Origin: Paraphaeosphaeria minitans
Taxonomy: Eukaryota; Ascomycota; Dothideomycetes; Pleosporales; Didymosphaeriaceae
Reading direction: 5' to 3'
Assembly (NCBI GenBank): GCA_015832175.1
Contig: WJXW01000011.1
Location: 1,798,001-1,862,000 of the forward strand
Length of the DNA stretch: 64,000 nucleotides
Below are positions 44,701 through 57,299 of the stretch, piece after piece. Every line of letters starts with the position of its first letter. Positions within the stretch are counted from its first letter, which is position 1. The position numbers were made by a program, and so were the translations under genes. A model generated the notes under the pieces. That model did no database searches. It worked only from the letters and a program-made list of their open reading frames with translations, and was not told where the DNA came from.

Positions 44701-46730
44701 ATTTATTATCGCGTATATAGATAATATCCTTGTCTTTTCTAAAAATAAATTAGACCACACTAAGCATGTATAAATAGTATTAGAAGCACTAGACAAAGTA
44801 TGCCTTCGCATTAAACTTAAGAAATATAAGTTTAATATTAAATAACTTAAATTCCTAGGACACATTATTACTATAGAAGGAATTAAGATAGCACTAAGTA
44901 AAGTTAAATATATTAAGAACTAGCCAATACTAAAGACAGCTAAGAATATTTAAGAATATTTAAGATTTTATAGATTTAACTAACAATTCATCTAAAATTA
45001 CAGAAAGGTTACAATACCTCTAATAAATCTTATAAAAAAGGACATACCCTTTAAATAGATAAACAAGTGTAGAATGTTATTCTAACTCCTTAAGATAGTA
45101 TATATTATAGAACCTATCCTTATTTATTTTAGAAGCAATAAACTACTATACTTTAAAATAGACGCTAGCGATCTTACGCTAGGCGCCTACGCTAAATAAG
45201 AATATAATAGTAAATAGCACCTAATTACCTACTACTTATGCAAATTTAATAACGCTAAAACATAATATAACGTATATAATAAAGAACTCTACGCTATTAT
45301 TAAAGCCTTAAAGCACTAGAGGATTTATACACTTAGTTACTTAATGCTAGAAATCTACACAAATTATAAGAACCTTCTAAGGTTTACAACAACAAAAGAA
45401 CTTACGCTATAATAATAAAAATAGTTATAGACTACTAGGTAGTATAAGTTTAAAATTATCTATATAGCTAGAAAAGAAAATAGTAGAGTAGACGCTCTTA
45501 GCTAACAAAGTAATCTAGTAGGAGAAAAGGCAAAAACCTTCTCTACAATCCTTTGTAAAGCCAAGAATAGATCTCTAGAACTAACAGTAGAACTAAATTA
45601 ACTTTTAGTAATTAACTAAGAAGTTCTAGAACATCTATAGACTAAGATTATCTAACAATACTATAATAACCCTATGTACGGACACCTAGGTATCACAAAA
45701 ATAATAGAACTTATCTAAAGAAATTACACCTTTAAAGGAATTAAGGAAGCTATAATAACTTATATCCACAAATGTGTAGAATGCTAGAGAAACAAATATA
45801 GCACACACCTTAAATATAGAGAGATATAAGTACATAGAATACTAACAGCACTATAGGAAGATATTACTATAGATTTTATTATAGGAATTCTAAACTCTAA
45901 GAATCTAATAACAGGAATCAAATATAATAGTATACTAATAATAGTCTATTAACTAACTAAGTATATTAAGCTTATTCTATGTCTTAAAAGAATAACAGTA
46001 AAGGAACTCGCTTTTCTTATCCTAGACTAACTAATTAGACAATACAGAATCCTAAAAATAATTATTAGCAATAGAGACAAGCTCTTTATATTAAATTATT
46101 AGATAACGCTTATAGCCCTACTTAAAATAAAACAAAAGCTATTAATAGCTTACTATTTATAAATAGACAGACAGACAGAACGTATAAACTAAACTATAGA
46201 AACGTACCTACGCATCTACTATAATAGTTAGAAGAATAACTAGGTTTTCTTACTACCTATAGTATAGTTGGCCTATAATAACAAAGTATTAGCAGTATTA
46301 GGACATACACTGTTTTATATAAACTATAGAAGACACCTATATCTCTTTAATTAATAATTTCCTACGACAATTAAAGCAAAAGAAGCCATAGATATAGTAG
46401 AACATATAAAGAAAATACACTAATAACCCTAAAAGAATTTTAAGAAAGCTTAGTAGCAATTAATTTTATACTAAAACTAAAAATAAAAAATAGCACCTTA
46501 GCTAAAGAAGGGGGATAAAGTATATCTACTTACGAAGAACGTTTAAACTTAGAAGAAGAAACACAAAAAACTAAATTATATTAAGGTTAGACTATTCTAC
46601 ATTTCTAAGTAAATATTACTAGTGAATTATAAGTTAGAACTACTACTAGATGCAAAGATACACCTAGTATTCTACGTATTACTACTAGAACTAGCAGACC
46701 CTAATACACTAGTTAGAATCGCCTTCTACC

Positions 46731-47141
46731 TATTAAATCCAAGAGGGTAGCTAGTCCTAAAGGGTTAAGGTTGGTTCTTAGGCAGGAGTACTTACAGAAG
46801 GTAGAAGGTCTTGTTAATATAATAGTATCTTGCGAAGTGTAACGAGTTAACAATTTAGTCTGCTAGAATCTAAATAATAGATTAATAAACAGATTAAACA
46901 TAAGTATAGAGAGCCTATCCTCGCGTTCTTATATACTTTAAGCGATTAGTGGACTAATCGCTCTAATTAAACTAATTAAGCACTAATTAGTTACTTAGTA
47001 TATTAAGTGCTTAGTCTAATTAGTTATCTTAGCGCTCTAATCACACTAATTAGGTTATATAACCTTTTGTGCTGTGCCACTTAAATAATAAATGTAGATA
47101 CATATAAAGATCCTAAGAGGCCTAGCCTTTAGATCTTAATA
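46731..47141 (-). repeat. 3' LTR of Gypsy-D
   Basis: A 411-bp family D LTR; outer end decayed to tatta. The first roughly 200 bases match family B and C LTRs. The rest is unique, with repeated ctaattaagcactaattag-type words. Confidence 0.9.
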
Positions 47142-50100
47142 TTATCTCCCTCTTTACTAGGATTTGTCCCTAAATTATATAACTATGTCTTGTGCCTAGT
47201 TATAACTAGAGCTCGCTCTATGTTATAAGTAGCGTTAGCTTACTTATATTATGCCCTAATAACCTTCCTAGTCTAGCACTACTTATTACTATTACCTAAC
47301 TAATTTTATTAACTCCTTCGGCGAAGTTATAGTTAAGAAATGCTTAATATGTATAAAATATAACTATATTTGTAAGGTTCACGTTTAGTCTAGAAGATAT
47401 AGAGAATGTGTTTATTAAGGTTAACGTTATAATATACGCGTTTTAGAGTCTAAGTTTAAGTGTTTATTAGCGGAGAAAGAGAAATTGCGTGTATAGATAA
47501 AAAAGTTAAGAGAAACGTAGGAGGCTGCGTTTAAGGCCTATAAGGAGGCGTTAAAGAAATTATAAGTTGTATATGTGCACGAAGATTAGTTACGTTAGTA
47601 AATAGACTTACTAAATAAGTGTACTAAGGATGTAATAGCGGTTAAAGAGAAGAATATTAAGAAGGCTAAATTTTATAAGGCTATTAATCTAGTGGTTAAT
47701 AAGACTTCTTTAGGTCCCTTCTTGTCCCCTACAACATAGAGCGCTTTTAAGGATTTCCTGTTAGAATTCTAGGATAATCTAGTGCCTTTACCGTCTTAGG
47801 TATAAATATTACTATGCTGTGTAGGTTATTAGTGGAATTCTTTAATTTTTTGTTAATAGTTTCCTAGGTAGTTCTCTAGTTCCTAAGTGTTTTCGCTGTG
47901 TGGGTAACCTTTCCACTTAACAAGGTACGTATTATTATACTAATTATATTCTAGAATTCTTTTAACCTTAAATTTATTTTCTTCCTTAGTCTAGTAGTAG
48001 AAGGTAGTTCTAACTAGTGTATTAGGGTCTACTAGTTCCAGTAGTAATATATAGAATACTAGGTGTATCTTTACATCTGGCGGTAGTTCCAACTTATAGT
48101 TCACTAGTGATATTTGCTTAGAAATGTAAAATGGTTTAACCTTAATATAATCTAGTTTCTTGTGTTTTTTTTTCTAAGTTTAAAGGTTCTTCGTAAGTAG
48201 ATATGCTTTATCCCCCTTCTTTAGCTAAGGTGCCATTTTTTATTTTTAGTTTTAGTATAAAATTAATTGCTGCTAAGCTTTCTTAAGATTCTCTTAGAGT
48301 TATTAGTATATTTTCTTTATATTTTCTGCTATATCTATAGCTTCTTTTGCTTTAATTATCGTAGGAAATTGTTAGTTAAAGAGATATAGGTGTCTTCTGT
48401 AGTTTATATAGAATAGTGTATATCCTAATACTACTAATACTTTGTTATTATAGGCCAACTGTGCCATAGGTAGTAATAAAACCTAGTTATTCTTCTAACT
48501 ATTATAGTAGATGCGTAGGTACGTTTCCATAGTTTAGTTTGTACGTTCTGTCTATCTGTCTATTTATAGATAGTAAGCCATTAATAGCTTTCGTTTCGTT
48601 CTAAGCAGTGCTATAAGTGTTGTTTAATAATTTAATATAAAGAGCTTATCTCTATTGCTAATAATTATTTTTAGGATTCTATAGTGTCTAACTAGTTAGT
48701 CTAGGATAAGAAAAGCGAGTTTCTTTACTATTATTCTTTTAAGGCATAGAATGAGCTTAACATACTTAATTAGTTAGTAAACTATTACTAGTATACTGTT
48801 GTATTTAATTCTTGTTGTTAGATCCTTAGAGTTTAGAATTTCTGTAATAAAATCCATAGTAATGTCTTCCTATAGTGCTGTTAGTATTCTAATTGCTTAT
48901 ATTTCTCTATATTTAAGATATGTGCTGTGTTTGTTTCTCTAGCATTCTATATATTTATAGATATAAGTTATTATAGCTTCCTTAATTCTTTTAAAAGTGT
49001 AATTCCTTTAGATAAGTTCTATTGTCTTTGTGATGCCTAAGTGTCTATACATAGGGTTATTATAGTATTGTTAGATAATCTTAGTCTATAGATGTTCTAG
49101 AACTTCTTAGTTAACTACTAAAAGTTAATTTAGTTCCGCTATTAGCTCTAGAGATCCATCTTTGGCTTTGCAAAGGATTATAGAGAAGGTTTTTACCTTT
49201 TCTCCTACTAGATTACTTTGTTAGCTAAGAGCGTCTGCTCTGCCATTTTCTTTTCCAGCTATATAGATAATTTTAAACTTATACTACCTTATAGTTTATA
49301 ACCATCTTTATTATCGTAGCGTAAGTTCTTTTATTATTATGAACCTTAGAAGGTTCTTATAATCTATATAGATTTCTAACGTTAAGTAACTAAGCGTATA
49401 AATCCTCTAGTGCTTTAAGGCTTTAATAATAGCGTAGAGTTCTTTATTGTGTACGTTATATTGTGTTTTAGCGTTATTAAATTTGCATAAGTAGTAGGTA
49501 ATTAGGTGCCATTTACTATTATGTTCTTATTTAGCGTAGGCGCCTAGCGTAAGATCGCTAGCGTCTGTTTTAAAGCGCAGTAGTTTATTACTTCTAAAAT
49601 AAATAAAGATAGGTTCTATAATACATGCTGTTTTAAGGAGTTAGAATAATATTCTACACTTATTTATTTATTTAAAGGGTACGTCCTTCTTTATAAAATT
49701 TATTAAAGGTATTGTGACCTTTGCGTAATCTTAGATGAATTATTAGTTAAATCCACAGAATTCTAAGAATTCTTAGATATTCTTAGCTGTCTTTAGTATT
49801 AGCCAGTTCTTAATGTATTTAACTTTACTTAGTGCCATCTTAATTCCTTCTATAGTAATTATATGTCCTAGGAATTTAAGTTATTTAACGTTAAACTTAT
49901 ATTTCTTAAGTTTAATATAAAGGTATACTTTATCTAGTGCTTCTAGTACTATTTGTATATACTTAGTGTGGTCCAATTTGCTTTTAGAAAAGACAAGGAT
50001 ATTATCTATATACGCAATAACAAATATGTCTAGATGTTTATAGAGTACGTTGTTAATAAGTGCTATAAAAGCTACTAGTGTATTTATAAGTCTAAATAGT

Positions 50101-53028
50101 ATAATCTTATACTTAAATAGTCTGTAGTGTAATTAAAACGCTGTTTTCTATTCTTTACCTTTCTTAATTTATATAAGGTGGTAACCGTCTCTTAGATTTA
50201 TTATTATGAATATCTTGGCTTAAGATAGTTAATCTTATAACTCTATAATGTTTAGTAGTAGATATTAGTTCTTTATTATTATGTTATTAAGTTGTTAGTA
50301 GTTAATGTATAGTTTGTCTAATCTATCCTTTTTCTTAACAAATATAAAAGGGCTTACTACTAGTGACTTTAATAGTTGTATATATCCTTTCTTAAGGTTT
50401 ATCTTAATAAAATTATATTCTTTAAGGAGTTCTTCTCCTATCTTACTGTATAGTAGTCTAAAGGGTGGCGTCTTCCCTTCTTCTAGGTCTATTATAAGAT
50501 CCTAGGGTTAATGTTTAGGTAGGTTTGCTTTTTCTTCCTTTTCTGTAAATATGTGTGTCTATTTCCTATACTTTCTTAGTAAGGTGAGGGGTGTACTATT
50601 ATCCTCCTTCTCGCGCTTCTTAATCTAGTGGTTCCTGCTAGCGTCTATTAAGGTGTTTTCCTATTTTTTAACTATTTGTTGCGGTATTATATTGTTAATA
50701 ACTCCTTTATCTACTATTCTTTTTGGTTAATGCGTAGGCTTTACTTATAATATATAATTACAGCGTTTAAATAATATTTTCTTTATACCCTAGTTAATCT
50801 GCAGGTTATGTATCGTTAACTAAGGTAATTCTAAGACTAACTCATGCTTAGATCCTAGTAAGATATCTAAGGTAAGTTCCTCTCTATGTCCTTAGACTGT
50901 TATTGTGGTAGTGACCTCCTAGTATATTTGAGGTGTTTTAGGCATTAGGGATCTATTCGCGACATAGACAATATAGGGTACTTCTTTCTCTAATATTATA
51001 AGTCCTACTTATCTTGCTGTCTAATAAGATATAAAGTTCCCTTCTACTTCTAAGTCTACAAGAGCTTAAGCCTATATTCCTTTAAGCTGTACTAGTAGCT
51101 TAACTAATACTATACTTACTATAGCATTTAATTTAATAAAGGCGTTTTCTTGTTTAAGTTTAGGCCTAAAAAAGACATCTATTCGTGTAGGTTGTAGTTA
51201 AGTTCTAGTGCCTAGTATACGTTTCTAAGTATCTGCTTCTATTGTTGTTTTTAAGTATATAGCTTATGTAGATTATCTTCTTCTTCTTCTTCCTATAAGG
51301 ATGTTTTTCTGTTTTTTCTCCTGCAGTCTTTACTGTTTCTATATACTAGTTAAATTAGTAGTTCTATTATTACTTCTTACGTAGGGCAGTTTGCAAAGCT
51401 GTCTAAATGTTTAGCTATATAGTAGTATTTACAGTCTTAGTTTAGACACGTATACTAGTATAGTTACATGTAGTCTCTATTAATAAGTATATTATAGTAT
51501 TTGTTACCCTTTAGCGTGAGGTAAGGAAAGTATTTTACTTATTATTTATTCTAGAGGTGTTTATTGTAAGCTGCGATAGGGCAGTTTATCTATATCTATC
51601 TATAGCGCAGTTTCCTTCTAGGTTATTTCTTATTCTTCTCTTTCTCTGCCTTATGTTATGCGTATATTAGTTCTTCGTAATGTGTCCATATACAGAATTA
51701 GTGTGTAGGATTTTAGTAGTCTAGGTAGTACTTTAGTACGTAGTCTAACTTCTTATTTTTATAGAGTTGCATTCCTTTTAGTGCCTAGTAGGGTTCTATG
51801 TAGTCCTAAATATTTAGTTTATACTTAGGTGACATAGGGTTATTTTCTTCCCGCCTACTTTATAGGTAAGGAGTAGGAGATTTTAGTATCTCTTCTACGT
51901 TTTCTGTGTTATAGTATACGTTAGAGTTATCTTCTAAATCTTTGTATAGTTGTAAGTTAGGTAAATCTAATTACTTACTTTACTCTAGTGTAACGCGTTA
52001 GTAACTAAATAGTGTTATAATAACTTCCTATTCCTTATTAGGTTCTTAGTCCTTAATAGTCAGTACATTTAACTTAGTTTAATAGACTTTGTTCTTTAAT
52101 CTATAGTTCCTGGCTATGTGGCCTAGTTTACCACATATAAAGCATTTACGGGTCTTAGTTATTAGTTATTAACTTCTATTAGAGACGCGTTTATTAGGCT
52201 ACTTAGGGCCTATTCTTCCTCCTTTTCCTTTACCTAAGTAGTTAAACTAGACATCTTTTATTAGTTTGTATCTCTAGTAGTTCCTTAGCTGTTGCTTTTA
52301 GACAATTCTAACAGGGTTCTTATAAACTATTTTTGCTAGTTATCTAAAGCTTATCACCCTAGGGTTTTAGTAAAGCTCTTGTTGCAGTAAAAACTATTCT
52401 CTATTAATTCTAATAGTTTCTTTGTATAGTTCCTTAAGGTTAGCGATTTATGCACTACTACGTAAGAGTTTTTTACATAGTTTCTATTTAAGTCTTTATT
52501 TATACATGTCCTAAAAAGATTTATTATTCTAGTTAAGTTGCACAGCGTATCTGCAGAACTTAGCTATATACTTAGCTGCTAATTGTTTCTAAGTTATAGT
52601 CTAAATCTTTACTTTTATAATAGAGTCCTTATTAGCGATCCTAAAGAGTTATTTAAGGTATTTTTTAAAGTTGTTATAATTCTTAATAATGTTAACTATA
52701 TTAGCGTGCTTGTTTACGTAATCTTTGTTATTGTTATTGTGGTCTATTCCTAGGTACTTTTTAAGGTAGGGATAGATCTATAATACTATATCTCCTCGCA
52801 TGTATATTGCTGCGAAGATAACCTTCTTCTTATTTTTAAGGGGTTTGTTTAAGTTAAAGAAGTAGAGGTCTAACTAGAGAATCTAGATATTAGTTTAAGA
52901 TTGTTTGCTAAAGTAGAGATTAGGTTTATACACTTTACTACTATCCTTTATAGGAGTAATCTTAGCGGCACCTAAAGCTGTGGAAGAGGTAGGAGTTTAT
53001 AAAGTACTTATATTAAGGGTGTTTAAGA

Positions 53029-53439
53029 TGTTAAATCTAAGAGGGTAGCTAGTCCTAAAGGGTTAAAGTTGGTTCTTAGGCAGGAGTACTTATAGAAGGT
53101 AGAAGGTTTTATTAATACAATAGTATCTTATAAAGTGTAATAAGTTAACAATTTGGTCTACTAGAATCTAAAAAATAGATTAATAAATAGATTAAATATA
53201 AGTATAGAGAGCCTATCCTCGCGTTCCTATATACTTTAAGCGATTAGTGGACTAATTACTCTAATTAAACTAATTAAGCACTAATTAGTTGCTTAGTATG
53301 TTAAGTGCTTAGTCTAATTAGTTGTCTTAGCGCTCTGATCACACTAATTAGGTTACGTGACCTTTTGTGCTGTGCCACTTGAATAACAAATGTAGATATA
53401 TATAAAGATCCCGGGAGGCCTAGCCTTTGGATTTTAACA
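53029..53439 (-). repeat. 5' LTR of Gypsy-D
   Basis: A 411-bp partner of 46731-47141 with preserved tgtta and taaca ends. Confidence 0.9.
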
Positions 53440-53444
53440 CTACC

Positions 53445-54190
53445 ACAGAACAGAAGAAGAGAATAAATTTAAAGTTAAAAGAATTCTAGAATATAATTAG
53501 CAAGATAAAATATACTTTGTTAAATAGAAAGGTTACCTATACAGCAAAAACACTTAGGAACTAGTAGCCTACTTAGGGAACTATTAATAAAAAATTAAGG
53601 AGTTTTGTAGACGCCTAACACAACATAATATTATCTTTACCTAGGAAGGCAGAGTTACAGAGTTGTCCTAGAACTCTAGAGGAAGATTACTTATTACTAA
53701 CTAAATAGACGTGCTAAGCTCTATAGGACCTATAAGCTAAGTAGGCTAAACTACATTCTCCTCTAACTCTATTAGCGTAGTACTTTCTACTGCGATTACT
53801 TCTCTAGCACGCTTTTTATTCTACGCTAATTATTTTAATAACTGCTTCTCTTTTATATACGCTATACGCAGCGCTTTAAATATAGTATTTTATTTTTTAC
53901 GCGCCTCTAATATTTGCGCCTCTACTTTCTTCTTTTTAGACACTAACTGCAAGAACTTATTTTAAGTAATAGCTACGTTGTACTTTAATCCTTATTTCTA
54001 ACACTTATTACACTTCTCTAAGCTAATATAGACCTTGTATACACAAGAATACGCCTTATAGAAAAAACACTTAGATACTATAATAGCACTGTAATTCTTA
54101 ATAGTAAAGATAAGGTCGCGATAACGCTTTATACTATTACAATTAGTAGGCATAATTCTTTAGGACAAAGAATAGAAAGGGAGAAGATAA
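53445..54190 (+). mobile_element. Gypsy-C, right internal part with chromodomain
   Basis: Continues Gypsy-C after the nested Gypsy-D. Degraded chromodomain at about 53470-53600, then an AT-rich spacer nearly identical to 31330-31890, ending in the polypurine tract. Confidence 0.85.
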
Positions 54191-54602
54191 TGTTATAAAC
54201 TAGATAGTAATATAGGAGTTAGGCGCTTATAAAGGTATAATAAAGTAACAACAGGGTTATAGACGTAATAAAGAGATGCTAAGAGGCTTAGATTAGATTA
54301 TATAATACGCTTAGCCGCTTAGGAGCCCTAAGTAGCTAAGTAGGTTACGTAATACGCTTAGTTACTTAGGAGTACTAAGTAGTAGAGCAGCCTTAGTATA
54401 TAGGAACGTAAGGATAGGCTCTCTATACTTATGTTTAATCTATTTATTAATCTGTTATTTAGATTCTAGTAGACTAAATTATTAACTCGTTATACTTTGT
54501 TAAGATACTAACGTATTAACAAGACCTTCCACCTTCTGTAAGTACTCCTGCCTAAGAACTAACCTTAACCCTTTAGGACTGGCTACCCTGTTGGATTTAA
54601 CA
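54191..54602 (+). repeat. 3' LTR of Gypsy-C
   Basis: A 412-bp family C LTR with tgtta and taaca ends, followed by the target duplication tatag. Confidence 0.9.
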
Positions 54603-54607
54603 TATAG

Positions 54608-54861
54608 TTCTCTAAAGACTTTTACCTTATCTGCTAGGATATTATATAGCCTACTAGTGTAGTTATTCTCTTTACTCTAAGCCTTTTAAAAGAGAATAAT
54701 CTTGCCTAGCTAAATATAAGTATAATCTCCTAGTTATTAAGGAGACTAAGAGTGTTTAGCCTCTTTATATAATATAGTTTATTAGGCAAAAGCAGTCTAG
54801 GTTTTAGGCTACTGCCACTAGTATAGCTCTATATATAGTTTCTCTATTCTTACACGTATTA
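54608..54861 (-). mobile_element. Family A inverted copy, part 2
   Basis: Collinear with the complement of 60597-60830. It joins part 1 (ending 41292) exactly once one tatag duplication is removed. Interrupted on the right by element T. Confidence 0.85.
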
Positions 54862-55094
54862 TGGTGTTATAGGTGTGTTTACCTTAAGTGAGGAATATAA
54901 AAGAATAAGTTAAGTTATCCTATCTAAAATCTATTATACAAATCCAACTACTCTAATTCTCTATTAGGTCTCTTTGTGTCTTGTTTAGTTAGCGCTCTCC
55001 TTCTTTATCTATTCCCTAATTAGCTATCTTAAATAATAGCTAATTAGCCCTATATTTCTCTAATTCTCTATTATAGGCTAACCTTTACACTACA
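54862..55094 (-). repeat. 3' LTR of element T
   Basis: The left copy of the 233-235-bp direct repeat, ending acactaca. Confidence 0.78.
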
Positions 55095-55699
55095 TTTTCT
55101 TTCCTCTCTTTTAGGCTTAGTCCCTTAAGCCTACTACCTTACTACCCTTTTAACACCTTATTAGTAGTTACCTCTTAGACCTATAATTTCCTTAATCCTT
55201 AGCTAGCCACTTTTACCTAATTATTCTACCTACTAACCTATTGCCTATCTGCTGCTTATATCCCTATAATTAAAGTTGTTTATTAACTTCTTTATATATT
55301 AGGTAGCGACGCAGCGTTAGTCTAATTCTAGACCTATAATTTCACTTTAGCCTCTAGCTAACTAACTATGCCTAATTATCCTACCTACTAACCTATCGCC
55401 TATCTAGTACTTATATCCCTATAATTAAAGTTATTTGCAGACCTCTTAGTATGTTAAATAGTAATATTGTAGTAATATCCTTTTATAAACACTTTTACTA
55501 AGCCGCTTAAGTAGCCTACGCTTAATCTTTAGGGTATATAACCCTAGGATTTCTTCCGCTCTATCCTTCTCCTAACTTTTACTCCTACTCTCCTCCCTCT
55601 CTTTTAGTCCTTCTAATACCTATTTAACAACTCTACTGTAGTTATAGCTGTAGTTAACTATATTCTAAGTAGAATAGCCGCTTCTAGTGCTAGTAGTAG

Positions 55700-57020
55700 G
55701 AAGGGTAGTAATAACTTAAATAAGCGTGGCCCTACTAGTAATATAAAGGTAGACCTTTTTATCTACCTTTCTAAGTTTACTAAGGAGTACATTATTAAGT
55801 AGCATATATTATCCTAAAAACTTTTTATATCTTATTACTAATCTTTCTAGTTAGGGCGAGGGCTAATTAGCGTATAAACCTATAATCTTCTATATAAACT
55901 AGCTTACTTTATCTATAGCCTAGGTATATAGGGTGTTACCCTAGGTCCTATTCTTTATACTGCTAGCGCCTATAAGAATAATAGCTATTTAGACCTTACT
56001 ATTTAGCACTTTAATATTAGTAATACTAAAGTAGAGACTATTAATAAGTTCTTTAGCTTAGGCACTAGGGAGGCTCTATTAAAGCGTAGATACTATAATA
56101 CTAATATTAATATAGGTATTTAGTATACTATTACCTCCTCTTGTTTTCCTCTTTCTTTTTTAATTAACTATTACTACACCTACTACTAGAATAAAAGTAG
56201 GAGGAGTAAGCTCTATTTTAGTAGTAAATACAGCGTTTCTTATCTAGAAGCTAAGCTACTAAACTAAGGAGAGTATAATAAGTGCTAGATAAATAGTAAC
56301 TATACCTCTTACTCTTTTTATTATAAGTTCTAGTCCTAATTCCTTATTACCTAAGCTAATATCTTTTTCCTTTTAGATAAGCTAGCTAACTCTAGCACTA
56401 GTCCTTTTATGAATAATATTATTTTAGTTACTAATATCTTTCCTATTAGTGTAACCTACTTTTAGGCTCTTTCTAGTTACACTTCTAAGGCTGTTTCTGT
56501 CTTTAATACTCCTATTCTTAGGGAGCCTATAGAACCCTAATACACTATTACTATAAACTATAGTCCTTTTTCTTTAGTAGCCCTTTAAGATTATTCCTAA
56601 AGGTCTTCTAGAAGTTCCCTCTAGTCTCCTCCTAGTAGTGCTTTATTATTTTAGGGTTTTAGTCCTTTAGCTTAAAGGGGTTCTTATTCTAGCTCTAATT
56701 ATAAATCGCCTAGTTATAGATTACCTATGCGCCTAGATCCTCTTACTAGAGAGAATGCTCCTTTTTAGCCTTAGCTATCCTCTTAGTCTACTTATTTTTA
56801 GTATTTTTATTCTAGTTTTCTCTTACCTTATTAGCAGTCTATTAATTAGGCTACCTAAAATTATACTAGATCTCTTCTTTAGTTTAAGGTAACTAGGGCC
56901 TCTAGCCCTATAGAGCCCTAAACTCTAAATACTTATTAGTCTAGCCGCTACTATAGAGATAATATTGCTATTAATAATAAGGAGGATAATAATTAGTGCC
57001 CTAATATATCTTTAGCTAGT
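55700..57020 (+). pseudogene. Protein-like frame antisense to element T, unknown
   Basis: On the plus strand, opposite to the T gag, one frame from about 56160 reads as Ser/Pro/Gln-rich protein when stops are taken as Gln (YRLPMRLDPLTRENAPF near 56725-56770). Upstream segments at 55740-56130 are also protein-like. It could be an antisense gene of the element, part of an older insertion, or a composition artefact. No family recognised. Confidence 0.3.
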
Positions 57021-57299
57021 AACTAGATATTCTTTATCTTTTTTTTCTACACTATCTACCTATCTTCTTTATTCTCTTATATTAATTTTTCTAAAATCCT
57101 ATTAAGTACTTTGCTTCTACTATTTTTCTTTTCTCTCTTTTACTAACTGCCTATAGTTAGCTTTCCCAATTCTGTATTAGGAAAGGATTAGGCTAGTTTA
57201 ATATAATATTAAACTCTAAGGTAGATATATTTTAGTCTATATTAAAATCTAATACTTCTACTCTTTTTAAAATAACTACTTTTAGTAAATGGCCTCTTA

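Larger units (their letters stand above)
46731..53439 (-). mobile_element. Gypsy-D: complete chromodomain Ty3/gypsy element nested in Gypsy-C
   Basis: A 6,709-bp element with 411-bp LTRs at 46731-47141 and 53029-53439 and the target duplication ctacc at 46726-46730 and 53440-53444. The duplication lies in the Gypsy-C sequence between integrase and chromodomain. The coding strand is minus, with the same order as Gypsy-B: zinc knuckle near 52095-52145, protease near 51045-51070 (DLEV for DSGA), RT about 50420-49890 with AYIDN near 50000-50020, RNase H and integrase further left, chromodomain about 48000-47870. A polypurine tract adjoins the left LTR (complement of 47142-47160). Long stretches are nearly identical to Gypsy-B. 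Confidence 0.92.
41293..54602 (+). mobile_element. Gypsy-C: complete chromodomain Ty3/gypsy element, split by Gypsy-D
   Basis: LTRs of 411-412 bp at 41293-41703 and 54191-54602, with the target duplication tatag at 41288-41292 and 54603-54607. Own sequence is 41293-46730 plus 53445-54602, about 6.6 kb. Coding on the plus strand: zinc knuckle near 42575-42625 with its Cys codons turned to Tyr (KYFIYSKLGHIARNY), protease DLRVGKN near 43670-43690, RT 44390-44900 with AYIDN at 44711-44725 in place of YxDD, and RNase H about 45130-45500. The integrase lies at 45640-46430, with the His/Cys finger (MYGHLG then KCVECQR) and NRDK. The chromodomain lies at 53470-53600, beyond the nested insertion. A polypurine tract precedes the right LTR (about 54170-54190). 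It is inserted in the inverted family A element. Confidence 0.92.

Noticed and set aside
34037..50505. Short open frames inside the AT-rich region (for example 34037-34264, 37670-37867, 44599-44865, 50305-50505)
   Set aside because: All lie antisense to or out of frame with decayed gypsy gag or pol; chance frames in stop-rich DNA.
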